DNA of 64,000 nt, taken from Planctomycetota bacterium (lineage in GTDB: Bacteria > Planctomycetota > Planctomycetia > Planctomycetales > Planctomycetaceae). Both the position numbers and the translations under genes were made by a program. The notes under the pieces are model-generated. The model did not search any database. It saw nothing but the letters and a program-made list of their open reading frames with translations, and was not told where the DNA came from. Numbering within the stretch: position 1 is the first letter of the stretch; each line of letters begins with the position of its first letter. Positions 19,001 to 27,717 of this stretch are shown one piece after another. The stretch lies in the NCBI GenBank assembly GCA_018242525.1, contig JAFEBS010000054.1, positions 12,253 to 76,252 on the forward strand, given 5' to 3'.

Positions 19001-22000
19001 GGATGTCGGAAGAGTTTCACATCATCACTCCGTACACATCGCTATTGGTCCTGGAATCGGACGCGGATCGTGAACGGTTCGGTGTGAAACGTCGTTACGA
19101 AATGCGGAACGGCGAACAATTCTTCGCCGAGGGACGCGACAACGCCAACTATGAACTGGTCCAGGCCCAGATGAAACAGGCCGCGGGTTGGCGAACGAAC
19201 CTGCGTCGCAGGACGTTGAATGCCCTGCGGCCGTTGGGGCGAAACCTGCGGACTTTGGAAGATCAGTTGTCCCGCATCGACGGCCAGAGCTACTCAGGTG
19301 GGGGGGGATTCGGCTTCGGCGGAATGATGGGAGGCATGGGCGCAGGCGGCTTCATCGGTGGGATGGGCGGCGGTATGGGAGGTATGGGCGGTGGGAGTTT
19401 CGGGTCGGGATCTTTCGGTGAAGAAGACGAACGCCACTTTTCGACGTTTGACGTGGACGACGAAGAAATGGGGATTGATCCGCTGGAGGGTGAACATGCG
19501 CCATTATTCAGTCTGGACCCACCGCTCCCAGAACCTCTGAGCCTGGGATTGCCCATGGATGATGGCAACGGGGGCGTTGACGTTGATGCATTTCTTTCTG
19601 ACGGCCTGGGCAATGGCAGAATGCCGTATTCCCAGTATCCGAATACTGCGATGGGCAGCCCGTATTCCCCGGATTTCGAATCTCTCTCGGATCGTTACAA
19701 TCACAAACAGGGGGGAGAATACTTCAGTGATTTTCAGTGGATGACCGAGTTGTTCCCTCGGCTATACGCCGCCAGTCCACAATCGAACGTTGCGCTGCCA
19801 ACGGAACTCTGGTCTGCTGATGCGCTCGCCGTTTCAAAAAGCCTGCTGCGCGGGGATTCACTGTCAAAGCTGCAGGGGGGGATCGAGTTGAAACAGGTCC
19901 ACGATGAGTTTGATGTCACGTGGAATCGCCGGTCGAGTCGTCGTACGGATCTCTCGCTGTATTCGCCCACGGGATGGATGACCCGATCGTTCCATCCAGG
20001 CGCGGAAACCGTGGTCAACTACGCGCTGAACCACGAGCGAGGCGCTTATTCGCTCTCATATCTGCTCGGCCGCAGGCGAACGGCCGTCGCTTCAGACTTT
20101 GAACCGACCGAACTTGAGCTGTTCGATCACTCGTTGATTGCACTGCACCAGATCTACGGAAACTACAAAGCGTCGATCGAACAAGGCGCCGACAATCAGG
20201 CAAAACTGATCCTGACGAACCCCCATGGTCCCGACACCATGCTCGTCTGGATCGATACGTCCAGGCACGTCGTTGTGAAGCGCGAGCGACTGAATGACGC
20301 CCGCATCGTCAGCACGCACACCTATGAGGATTTCGTCGAGATTGGTGGTACCTGGTGGGCTCGCAAGGTGACCGAACGGAACGCCGATGGCGCCACGACC
20401 TCGGAGGATTCGATCGATATCAAGCTCTGGCCAGCCGTTCAATTCGCCGAGCGACTGAACGCAGAATTGGTCGCCACTGCCAGCGTACAGTTCTTGCGAT
20501 TCCCCCTGGTGAAACTCCAGATGGCCAGGCAGAAAGTCGCGGATGGAGCCGCCGACTTTGATGACAGGCTGGCGATGGTCCTGCACAGTTACCAACGGCA
20601 GTTGTGGGACGAAATGTGGAGCCATGTCGATGCTCTTGAGAAACTTGTTCCCGAGAAGAAAGGGGTTCGCTGGATCCGAATCTTCCTGCAGATGTACGCT
20701 CGCCGGAGTGAAGAGTCACGTCAGCGACTGCTGCTGGAAGCAACAACACTGGCGGCCGAGCCACACATCGATGAACTGTACCTGGCAAACACGCTGATAG
20801 AACACGAGTTGGCGTGGTCAAGCTGGTCCGAATGCCTGGAAATCACCGAGCGACTCAAACCCGTTTATGAACGTCAGCCAGCGGAAATCGACGGGTTGAA
20901 CCAATGGCGTCATCAATTGGCCCGATGTTATGCGGGCGGCGACAACTTGGAGCAGTTGACCACTCTCTGGCAAACCCTGGCGGCGTCTGCTCCCTGGAAT
21001 CTGAATTGGCAGGTGCAATACGCGACCACCTTGTCAAACGCGGGACGTGCCGATGCTGGCCTGGCCTGGTTACGCAACGAATTGAATCGACCCGTCAAGC
21101 GGACCGAGCACGAGCAGGATGTGTTACGTTCGGCGATGGCCAATCTGCTCTACACGCAGGCTCGCTGGCCGGAATTCCTGGAATTCACCACTGAATGGGT
21201 CAAGCACAATCCCACATCGATGACGACGAATTCCGCGTACGCCCGGCATTTGTCAGCGCTCATCTTCAATGATCAGAAAGATCAAGCCGATCAACTCGCT
21301 TTCAAGTGGCTGACGGAAGGACGCATTGAAGGAAAGCTGGCACCCGATCAACATGCAAGACTGATCTGCGCCATCAATTATGCACAAGGCCACTTCTCCC
21401 ACTTTTCCCGGAATCAGATCGAAGAGCGGTGGTTGGAACCATTGTCGGCCACGGTCCGATTCTTCCTGCAGCATCCACATCATGGTGACATTGCCGCGCG
21501 GGCGTTTGGACACCAGTTTCAGAATACCGAGGACGCCGATCGATTGCGGGGCGAATTCCTGGTCCTGTTGCAATCGGAGCAGTCCAAGTTGACACCTGAA
21601 GTCATCCAGTCGCTCGTCAATTGGATGAACTCCGGGCGGACAAGGATGTCTGTGCCGCTGAACGGACGAATTCAATTCGAGACGTGGGAAATGCCCCGCG
21701 AGATCTGGCAGAAGATCGCCCAGACATTGAAATCCCGCTGGATCGAGGAAGCGGACAAGCAGCAGAAGCATCGGCTTGGCGAGATCCTGCATTCCGTCTA
21801 CCGGCAATACCTGGACGATGAAGTGGTGCCATTCCTGCGCCAGCGAGTTGCCGCAGAAGATCTCAAATTCAAGCCGCTCAACATGTCTGAATTGTTTGAC
21901 GCATTACTCGTCGCGAAATGGACTGTCGAGAACGAACAGGACGCGTTTGCCCGATTGAGGGACCTGTCCGCAAACCATGGGATTGCGTTTACTTTTGAAC

Positions 22001-25000
22001 CAGCCGATCCGCTGACGGTTCAACTGCCGGCGTTGTATCGCCTTGTCGACGCCATGTTGGAAAATCGGCAAAAGGCGGCACTTGCAGCCTGGGAAGATCA
22101 AGGCGGTCAGGACAAGTTGACTCGCCAGGAAGTGAGCGCAAAGCGAATCGAAATCCGTCGTGCGGCCCAATCCGGCCTGGCCGCCCGACTGGCCGACGAG
22201 GCCCGCAAGGAAGACGGACCGCTGTCCAACTGGTTCCAGATGGAAAAGGCCTGGCTGGAGATGCAACTTCATCAGGACATGGAGGATGTCCGTCAATTCT
22301 GCTGGAGTCTCCTCGGCGACGCTCCACAGCCAAAGATCGTAATTCCCGATGACGACGATGAATATGGAATCGATGGCGAAGATCCACAGATCCTTGATCC
22401 GGCCACCCGGACGAGGGCGATTCACCAGATCCTGCAAGGCCGGGCGTGGGCGATGATCCGCAGCCTGGCCGCGAGGAAGTCCGCCACTCCAGATGATGTG
22501 ACGCGAGTGCTGAAATACATGGATGCCGGAATTGCCCTGGGGGCAGACGACGCGGATACGTGGCGGATCGGCAAATACCAGATGCTGGTCGTTCTGGATC
22601 TGCCAGACGAACTGGAACGGGCGCTACACCAATGGATCCGTGATGATGTCTCAACGGCTCGATGGCGTCGATTCCTCGCCCATTTACTGGCGGAACGAAG
22701 CAAATTGTCCGAGGCCATCCAGCTTCTGGAAGCCTGTGAAAAAGATAAACTGCTGACCCCGGCGGATTTTCGGCAACTTTCGACCTGGTACCAGGCCGTC
22801 GATCGACGGGCCGACCATGAACGCAGCCTGGCGGAGTCCTATCGGCAGATGTCGGAAGAGGAGTTGCATGAGATCGCCCCGTGGCAGCAGTCCGATGTCA
22901 CCGTGCTGGATGAATCTCTACTTGCCATCTTCAAGGTCCTGTTCGAGAAGTCCGCCGCACCAGAACGCTACCTGGATCAATTGCGTTCGGTCTACGCGGG
23001 TACGCGCGATTTCCGTCTATTGCAGATGGTGCCCGATGCGGTCCTTGGACGGACACAGGAACAAATCTATCCGTATCTGATCGGCCTGAATGAGCAGGTC
23101 CTGATCGAAGTCCGGGACGAGGCCACGGCCGATGAGATCCTGGCCAGAATCAAAGCTTTGCGGACCGCGAACCGAACCGAAACCGACTTGCGGGCGCTGG
23201 ACTTGATGGAAGCCCTGGTGGAGCGGAAATCGTCTGAGATTCTCGATCAGTCGAAGCCTCACATCGACGCCTGCCTGCTTGCATTACAACGCGCGTTCGC
23301 TCGCAACTGGCGGGATCATGAGCCGCGGATGATGGCCCAGTTCCTGTCCCGCCTGGGGATTCTTCCTGAGCCGCTGGCAGCAGAACAACTGCGGCAAATG
23401 CAGGAATTACTGAAGATTGTTCCTGCCAATGGTCGCGATCATTTGTGGATGACAGCCGACTTGTGCGATCTGCAAATGAAGTATGGTAGAAGTGACGAAG
23501 CGCTCATGAATATGGACGCCGAGGTTCGCAGCTATCGTCTGGCCCATGAGGGTGGCTGGCCAGTTGCGGACAACGACGTCCTGGGCCGATATGTGTCTTG
23601 GTTGTCGGACACCGGCCAGTATGCGAGCGCCGAAACCATACTGCAGGAAGTCCAGGCAACGACGAGCAATGCAGAACAGCGGAAGTGGCTGGATGAGCAA
23701 TTGCTATCCCTTTACACGCGCGCGTATCAGAACCGCGGCACCGTGTCGCTCGGTACTGACCAGGACTTGTTCCACAACATCTACAAACTTGTCCTGCAGA
23801 AGATCGATGCATCCCAGACCGAGGTCGAACGGCACACGCTCGTGGAACGCCTGATTAACTTCTTTGAGGTCGCCCACGACGGGAATCGAGGCGGAGAACC
23901 GACCCGACGCGAGTTCTGTTTTAACGTGCTGCCAGGAATCCTCCAGCGCCAGACCTCTCAGTACAGCCACACGGTCACCGCACCGATCCGGGCAATTCAT
24001 GATCCGCACGAGGCCTTGAAGTACATCGTTGAGCGCCTGGAACAGTACCCGCAACGGTTTGAAACGGCCTGGGCAAGCGGCTGGGACACACTGGGGAATC
24101 CGCTGGCGGAGCGACGCTCCACAGTCGGGCCGTCGGATCTGGATCCGCGAATTCTGGCGATTGTCATTCGGGAACTCCAACGGGACTTGCGCAATAAGGA
24201 GTACCGCGGACATGCGATCTACAATCGGAACAATTCCCAGTTCTGGGCGGTTAAGGCGGATGATTTCTCCCAGGCCGCGGAACGGGTACTAACGGAAAAC
24301 GCCAAATCCACACGAATCGTGACTGGGGTCGCCAATTACTACTGGAGCGGGCTGGATCGAAAGGAACGAGCGATCGAGATTCTGTTGATCGCGCACAAGC
24401 AGGGGCTGCTGGGGCACCAGACGCAGACTCAGTTGATTGAATGGCTGCAGCAGACACAACGGTTCGCGGAATCGATCGCTCTGCTGGAATCACTGATCGC
24501 CGCCTATCCCGATGACCTGAGTTTCCGCAAGGATTTACTGCTGGCCTACTTCAAGACCGAACGGTTCCAACAATTGGGGGAATTGATCCCGCAGACGCAC
24601 GACGATTTTCACGCGGGGGGGCGCTGGAATGAGTCTGCCGCCGCCGACTTGGGTGACGCGTGCCTGCAGTGCGGCGAGTTGGAACGAGCTGTCCAATACC
24701 TGAGCGAGGCGATTACCCTGCATCAGCGCGCCAATTCAGACAGCGGATTGAACGATGACATTTTGTCCGGTTACTACGCACAACAGGCGACGGCGTATTC
24801 GGACCTGGGCCGGACACGCGAAGCGGTTGACGCAGCATCAGCGGCTCTCGTCTGCTGGGGAAGTCAACACGAAGAGCGGACTGAACGTTTGGAAGGGCTG
24901 AAATCAATTCTGTCCAGTGCCGCAGATCTGGATGACTATGTGACATCTCTGGATGCCGAGAACGCCAAGACCAGTCAGGACAGCCCGATACTGAGGAAGT

Positions 25001-25551
25001 CCATCGGGTTGGTCTACAAGGAGCGAATGGACTATGAAAAGGCGATCGCGCAGCTTCGCCTGGCAGTTGACCTGCAGCCCACCGACGCGGAAATCCATCA
25101 GGCATTGATGGAATGTTTCGATGCCACGGAAAATGCCGCCGCAGCGACGACACAACTCTTGAAGCTGATTGATCTGCAACGAAGCAATCTGGCCTTGTAC
25201 GAACAACTGGCAGATCGCTTGAAGGACAACGAAGGCGAATCCGAGCGGGCAGCAACGTCGATTATCGAGGCCTCCCCCAATCAAGCGGAAAACCACGCTG
25301 CCATGGCAACCCTGCGTCAACAGCAGGATCGCTGGAGCGAAGCCATAACCCATTGGGAGCAGGTGGCGGAATTGAGAAAGCTGGAGCCTGGCGGTTTGTT
25401 GCACCTGGCGGAGGCACTACTTCACGAGAAACGCTGGGACGCCGCTCGTGAAACAATCAAAAAGCTCCGAACGACGCCATGGCCGGCACACTTTACGGAC
25501 GTGGAATCTCAAGCGTCCAAACTTGAGGACCGACTTCCTGCCAGGCCATAG
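16081..25551 (+). CDS. Giant sigma-coupled membrane protein: TM, FecR-like, VIT, VWA, Gly-rich linker, helical repeats
   Basis: 3156 residues in one uninterrupted frame. Order: cytoplasmic N-terminus (1-68) suited to sigma binding; one membrane segment (about 69-91); a LolA-like beta region (about 100-290); a FecR-like beta domain (about 293-366, LRPGDWLRTELRG); a VIT domain (about 439-563, with VEKQRAREIFE); a VWA domain (about 680-855) with MIDAS CDTSASMDSEK (Asp689) and YVGDGIV; a Gly/Met-rich linker (about 1073-1113); a second lipoprotein-sorting-like beta region (about 1240-1460); then about 1650 residues of alpha-helical repeats, clear TPRs near the end (YEKAIAQLRLAVDLQP). VIT-VWA proteins bind partners or matrix in a metal-dependent way. 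It is probably an envelope-spanning sensor/anti-sigma; no enzyme active site is seen. No Shine-Dalgarno: translation is coupled to the sigma gene. Confidence 0.88.
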   Translation: MTKEPAPDRDDARLPALLRSIETDAPAPDAAVLHSLRERAAAEFERSVHPVAPANVSSQIPQVRRSPLLTFAFRGSLALVAAVAAVAVWLGSTVSPSVAEGTPFSVVLEELRGASTLHLQLHQAGQTSEILVRAPGLVRKQETAQRYQIAAGSRLWKVDEVQNSVLEGDSPWFLSSDRQVDLLGLMEVGVTDATPLLVARPHQRTRLDGRECYEYKVDLPAQRGRLRIQAFVDVATNQLVQITARDVVAADSQPPLADLRLIALNPPVADEEFVVAKSLTEDGRIGKISQTQGIVVLRPMLAQRWTPVGRDTLLRPGDWLRTELRGANAVKVTLSSDVELTVGPGSLLECTSSSQARLHSGQVQVQTTASDKVGPGTGFTLLAPRAGERVFKASKKQLVRVDRAEKLVDVPQVPVWLAGFEGTTNNESLGALIVTLPDGRNEPLSVGYHKVSVEIRDQIARTTIEESFVNHTTSRLEGVFHFPLPSDASISGFGMWIGDDLIEADVVEKQRAREIFETILREKRDPGLLEWMGGNLFKARVFPIEAHSEKRIKIVYTQVLPLRANRYRYSYGLRSELLRTKPLRELSLSVTVNSALPLKSITCPTHPVRTQQTGHSAQVDFAAQEYVPTRDFEVVCEVAGKQSDVVMIPHRRGDDGYFLVQLTPPSPEGNWQRELLPDGKPLHVVLMCDTSASMDSEKRQQQAEFVGTVLTSLGADDRFQVACVDVGTDWANAEPLAPTIDNIGTARAFLESRISLGWTNLSRAFADVIQRSPADAHVIYVGDGIVSAGSTDPAAFVQQLRLLIQPGGAKPVTDSQNTRRSFHSVSVGNSHESVVLQGIAVAGNGSTRAITNEQSPQIVALELLNEIAQPGLRDLNVEFRGLKVAAVYPDRLPNLAVGTQQILVGRYLPEGKDQSGEIVVTGLRGSEKVRYVARVQFTDAEAGNSFIPRLWARAHLEHLLAQGPSPRIRDEIIGMSEEFHIITPYTSLLVLESDADRERFGVKRRYEMRNGEQFFAEGRDNANYELVQAQMKQAAGWRTNLRRRTLNALRPLGRNLRTLEDQLSRIDGQSYSGGGGFGFGGMMGGMGAGGFIGGMGGGMGGMGGGSFGSGSFGEEDERHFSTFDVDDEEMGIDPLEGEHAPLFSLDPPLPEPLSLGLPMDDGNGGVDVDAFLSDGLGNGRMPYSQYPNTAMGSPYSPDFESLSDRYNHKQGGEYFSDFQWMTELFPRLYAASPQSNVALPTELWSADALAVSKSLLRGDSLSKLQGGIELKQVHDEFDVTWNRRSSRRTDLSLYSPTGWMTRSFHPGAETVVNYALNHERGAYSLSYLLGRRRTAVASDFEPTELELFDHSLIALHQIYGNYKASIEQGADNQAKLILTNPHGPDTMLVWIDTSRHVVVKRERLNDARIVSTHTYEDFVEIGGTWWARKVTERNADGATTSEDSIDIKLWPAVQFAERLNAELVATASVQFLRFPLVKLQMARQKVADGAADFDDRLAMVLHSYQRQLWDEMWSHVDALEKLVPEKKGVRWIRIFLQMYARRSEESRQRLLLEATTLAAEPHIDELYLANTLIEHELAWSSWSECLEITERLKPVYERQPAEIDGLNQWRHQLARCYAGGDNLEQLTTLWQTLAASAPWNLNWQVQYATTLSNAGRADAGLAWLRNELNRPVKRTEHEQDVLRSAMANLLYTQARWPEFLEFTTEWVKHNPTSMTTNSAYARHLSALIFNDQKDQADQLAFKWLTEGRIEGKLAPDQHARLICAINYAQGHFSHFSRNQIEERWLEPLSATVRFFLQHPHHGDIAARAFGHQFQNTEDADRLRGEFLVLLQSEQSKLTPEVIQSLVNWMNSGRTRMSVPLNGRIQFETWEMPREIWQKIAQTLKSRWIEEADKQQKHRLGEILHSVYRQYLDDEVVPFLRQRVAAEDLKFKPLNMSELFDALLVAKWTVENEQDAFARLRDLSANHGIAFTFEPADPLTVQLPALYRLVDAMLENRQKAALAAWEDQGGQDKLTRQEVSAKRIEIRRAAQSGLAARLADEARKEDGPLSNWFQMEKAWLEMQLHQDMEDVRQFCWSLLGDAPQPKIVIPDDDDEYGIDGEDPQILDPATRTRAIHQILQGRAWAMIRSLAARKSATPDDVTRVLKYMDAGIALGADDADTWRIGKYQMLVVLDLPDELERALHQWIRDDVSTARWRRFLAHLLAERSKLSEAIQLLEACEKDKLLTPADFRQLSTWYQAVDRRADHERSLAESYRQMSEEELHEIAPWQQSDVTVLDESLLAIFKVLFEKSAAPERYLDQLRSVYAGTRDFRLLQMVPDAVLGRTQEQIYPYLIGLNEQVLIEVRDEATADEILARIKALRTANRTETDLRALDLMEALVERKSSEILDQSKPHIDACLLALQRAFARNWRDHEPRMMAQFLSRLGILPEPLAAEQLRQMQELLKIVPANGRDHLWMTADLCDLQMKYGRSDEALMNMDAEVRSYRLAHEGGWPVADNDVLGRYVSWLSDTGQYASAETILQEVQATTSNAEQRKWLDEQLLSLYTRAYQNRGTVSLGTDQDLFHNIYKLVLQKIDASQTEVERHTLVERLINFFEVAHDGNRGGEPTRREFCFNVLPGILQRQTSQYSHTVTAPIRAIHDPHEALKYIVERLEQYPQRFETAWASGWDTLGNPLAERRSTVGPSDLDPRILAIVIRELQRDLRNKEYRGHAIYNRNNSQFWAVKADDFSQAAERVLTENAKSTRIVTGVANYYWSGLDRKERAIEILLIAHKQGLLGHQTQTQLIEWLQQTQRFAESIALLESLIAAYPDDLSFRKDLLLAYFKTERFQQLGELIPQTHDDFHAGGRWNESAAADLGDACLQCGELERAVQYLSEAITLHQRANSDSGLNDDILSGYYAQQATAYSDLGRTREAVDAASAALVCWGSQHEERTERLEGLKSILSSAADLDDYVTSLDAENAKTSQDSPILRKSIGLVYKERMDYEKAIAQLRLAVDLQPTDAEIHQALMECFDATENAAAATTQLLKLIDLQRSNLALYEQLADRLKDNEGESERAATSIIEASPNQAENHAAMATLRQQQDRWSEAITHWEQVAELRKLEPGGLLHLAEALLHEKRWDAARETIKKLRTTPWPAHFTDVESQASKLEDRLPARP

Positions 25552-25649
25552 CAGCCTGTGGCAAAAGGTGTCTGACCCTCTCCGGGCACGCGATTTTCAA
25601 GGTGAATTCAGTGCCCTCCAAAGGGTCAGACACCTTTAGCCACAGGCTG
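25552..25649. repeat. Family D long palindromic repeat after giant gene
   Basis: Two 28-nt arms (25552-25579 and 25622-25649) are reverse complements with one mismatch; their core is AAAGGTGTCTGACCCT. The loop is 42 nt. The first arm begins at the base after the giant gene's stop, and the second ends 21 bp before the convergent nitroreductase stop. The structure could terminate or shield transcripts from both sides. A decayed copy is at 60603-60689. Confidence 0.8.
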
Positions 25650-25670
25650 ATAGGCATTGCTCCGATGAAA

Positions 25671-26261
25671 TCACGGAAGATTCGACAAGAACGAATCGAC
25701 GCTTCGACGCGTCTGCTCGGGGACGACTGCAGGGTACCCATACCAGATCATTCCCACGGCCCTTCGTTGATTCGGGTCAATCCCCAACAACGACAGGAAT
25801 TCCGGGTGACGAGTCACCTCACCAGTCGACCACTTGGTTCCGACACCGGCCGACCACAGCGCCAGTTGCAGATTCTGAATCAAGCAGCAGCATGCGGCGT
25901 AGTCTTCTTCCTGTCGAAACGGATCCGTTGCCAGTTCACTGGTCACGACCAGCCAGCCGGGGATCTGGGCCCACTTTTTTGACTTGCTGTCCGCCTCGGC
26001 GACTCCCTTGGATGCCGTCAGCAGGCGCGAATTGAGGGCAATCACCTGCGTCACGGTTTCGGGCCCCAGCCAATAGACATGCCAGGGTTCTGTTTTCTTG
26101 TGATTGGGAGCCCAGCGTGCAAGCTCAAGGGCCTCCAACACAACTTCCCGTGGCGGAACCTCTGGACGAAAGGCACCAATCGTCCGGCGGCCGCGCAGGA
26201 CGCAGGCCACGGTCGTTTCAATTCGATCAACGCACGGCGGGAGAATGGAATCAGTCGACAT
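25671..26261 (-). CDS. Nitroreductase-family FMN oxidoreductase
   Basis: About 196 residues. The FMN-binding start RGRRTIGAFRPEVPP is followed by LELARWAPNHKKTEPWHVY, the central region EEDYAACCCLIQNLQLALWS with GVGTKWSTG, and a C-terminal MIWYGYPAV. This order is typical of NAD(P)H nitroreductases related to YdjA-type proteins. Natural substrates of the family are often unknown. The ATG at 26261 is used because the longer frame would run into the SRAP gene, whose stop lies 16 nt upstream. It is the last gene of a four-gene minus-strand group starting at 27477. Confidence 0.85.
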   Translation of the reverse strand: MSTDSILPPCVDRIETTVACVLRGRRTIGAFRPEVPPREVVLEALELARWAPNHKKTEPWHVYWLGPETVTQVIALNSRLLTASKGVAEADSKSKKWAQIPGWLVVTSELATDPFRQEEDYAACCCLIQNLQLALWSAGVGTKWSTGEVTRHPEFLSLLGIDPNQRRAVGMIWYGYPAVVPEQTRRSVDSFLSNLP

Positions 26262-26277
26262 GGGGATCTCGAGTAGG

Positions 26278-26967
26278 TCAAAACAACGTTCGCGGCGTGT
26301 CGATCGGCCGCACGCAATCGGCAGATTCATTTCGGACATTGTTCACAAGTGTGCTGACGGGGGTCCGGTCCAGCCAGTCGCTGGGACACGGAACCAGCAA
26401 CTCCGTCAATGCTTCGGCAGGAAGCTCCTCTGGACTCAACCACAGACCCCAGGCTTGCTTGTCGAGGATCACTGGCATTCGGTCGTGAATTTCCGCCATG
26501 AAGCTGTTGGCGGTGGTGGTGATGACCGTACACGATTCGAGTACCGTTCCATCCGGGTTCTGCCAATGTTCCCACAGTCCTGCAAATGCCAGCGGTTGGC
26601 CGTCTGCGCGGAAGATATTCCAGGGCTGCTTCGCCTTGCCGTCCAGTTGCTGCCATTCATAGAAGCCGCTGGCGGGAACCAGGCAGCGACGCTTGCGAAA
26701 AGAACTGCGAAACGCGGGCTTCGTTGCCACTGTTTCCGCCCGGGCATTGAACATCTGCGAGCCGATCCGGGGATCCTGAGCCCAACTGGGGACCAGCCCC
26801 CATTGAACCGATTCCGCCCATCGGAGCCCTTCTGGATTCCGCCGGATGATCAGCGTTTTTTGCATGGGACCCAGGTTGTATCGGGGAGTCCACACGGGTT
26901 CCCGAAACAGGTCAAACACCGCGGCCAGTTCCGCAGATGACATTCGGATGTTGATTCGACCACACAT
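26278..26967 (-). CDS. SRAP-domain protein (HMCES/YedK family)
   Basis: About 229 residues. The start MCGRI places the catalytic Cys at position 2, as required after Met removal. PRYNLGPMQ, the VQWGLVPSWAQD motif, FNARAETVATKPAF, CLVPASGFYEW and HDRMPVILD follow in family order. SRAP proteins form a thiazolidine crosslink with abasic sites in single-stranded DNA and protect them. The frame extends upstream to 27036, but only the start at 26967 gives Cys2. Length is normal for the family. It sits 37 nt after a small secreted-protein gene and 16 nt before the nitroreductase. Confidence 0.92.
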   Translation of the reverse strand: MCGRINIRMSSAELAAVFDLFREPVWTPRYNLGPMQKTLIIRRNPEGLRWAESVQWGLVPSWAQDPRIGSQMFNARAETVATKPAFRSSFRKRRCLVPASGFYEWQQLDGKAKQPWNIFRADGQPLAFAGLWEHWQNPDGTVLESCTVITTTANSFMAEIHDRMPVILDKQAWGLWLSPEELPAEALTELLVPCPSDWLDRTPVSTLVNNVRNESADCVRPIDTPRTLF

Positions 26968-27004
26968 GCCACGCGTTCCGTTTGGCGAAGCCCCAGGGCG
27001 CAAG

Positions 27005-27256
27005 TCATTTCGACAGATCGATCGCGATTTCTGCATCGAACATCAAGTTCCGATCGCCCCTGGTCAGGGGCGTCACGGCGATTTCACTGGCTTCAATTTC
27101 GGCGGCGGATTTGACTTTGATGTCAGACCGCAGTTGCTCAATCGCAGCCGCCGACCGCGCCTCGTCTGCGCGACGTGTGGTGGATGCCGGAACAGTACTG
27201 CCAATGAGGAACGCGATCGCCCAGGCCGCGCAGAGGAATCTGGTGCCGGAAATCAT
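27005..27256 (-). CDS. Small secreted or membrane-anchored protein
   Basis: 83 residues with an N-terminal signal or anchor (FLCAAWAIAFLIGSTVPAS, residues 7-25). A charged, Ala/Glu-rich helical part (ADEARSAAAIEQLRSDIKVK) follows, and a tail contains DAEIAIDLSK. No family is recognised. Its start overlaps the stop of the upstream Zn-ribbon gene as ATGA, so the two are probably co-translated. Confidence 0.6.
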   Translation of the reverse strand: MISGTRFLCAAWAIAFLIGSTVPASTTRRADEARSAAAIEQLRSDIKVKSAAEIEASEIAVTPLTRGDRNLMFDAEIAIDLSK

Positions 27257-27477
27257 TGAGGACGCTTAGCTGGCGTTTCGCTCGACGCAGCCACGGCAGA
27301 GTTGGTTTGCAGAGCTACATCGGGGTGCCGTGAATCATACTCCGCCATCAGCATGGATGGGCACGTTTCCTCCTCTCCACACTGTCGGCAGACGATCCGA
27401 ATCAGATCCGATCCTCCCAGCCGCAGGTCGAGCGTTTCACACAAGCTATAAAGCTCCTTCAAGTGGTTGCACACCAT
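27253..27477 (-). CDS. Small Zn-ribbon-like protein
   Basis: About 74 residues. The N-terminus is CNHLKELYSLCETLDLRLGG, followed by IRIVCRQCGEEETCPSML. The CxxC plus further Cys residues (Cys3, Cys12 and the CRQC/TCP pair) suggest a single zinc knuckle. ATG 27477 is supported by AAGGAG 7 nt upstream; the longer frame to 27576 has no such site. It heads the Zn-ribbon, secreted peptide, SRAP, nitroreductase group. Function unknown; it may bind nucleic acid or protein. Confidence 0.72.
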   Translation of the reverse strand: MVCNHLKELYSLCETLDLRLGGSDLIRIVCRQCGEEETCPSMLMAEYDSRHPDVALQTNSAVAASSETPAKRPQ

Positions 27478-27717
27478 GCTTCGTCTCCTTGGTAGGCTGC
27501 CAACACGTCCGTTCAAACGGCTCGCATCCACGCGGTATTGTTTGCGAGCACCTTTTCCAGGTTGTTGATTCATCATCCGCTCCTGTCGAATGATGACCAG
27601 TTTTCGTCGCGGTGACCAGTCTATTCCAGATTCAGATGTGGTGGCTGTGACCGATGAGATGTGGATTCAGGGATCGCATTTGAGTATCCTGCATTGATTC
27701 CACCCGAGGGCCCGATC

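Noticed and set aside
19300..19420. Tandem G-rich repeat as a possible separate minisatellite
   Set aside because: It is in frame and encodes the Gly/Met-rich linker of the giant protein.
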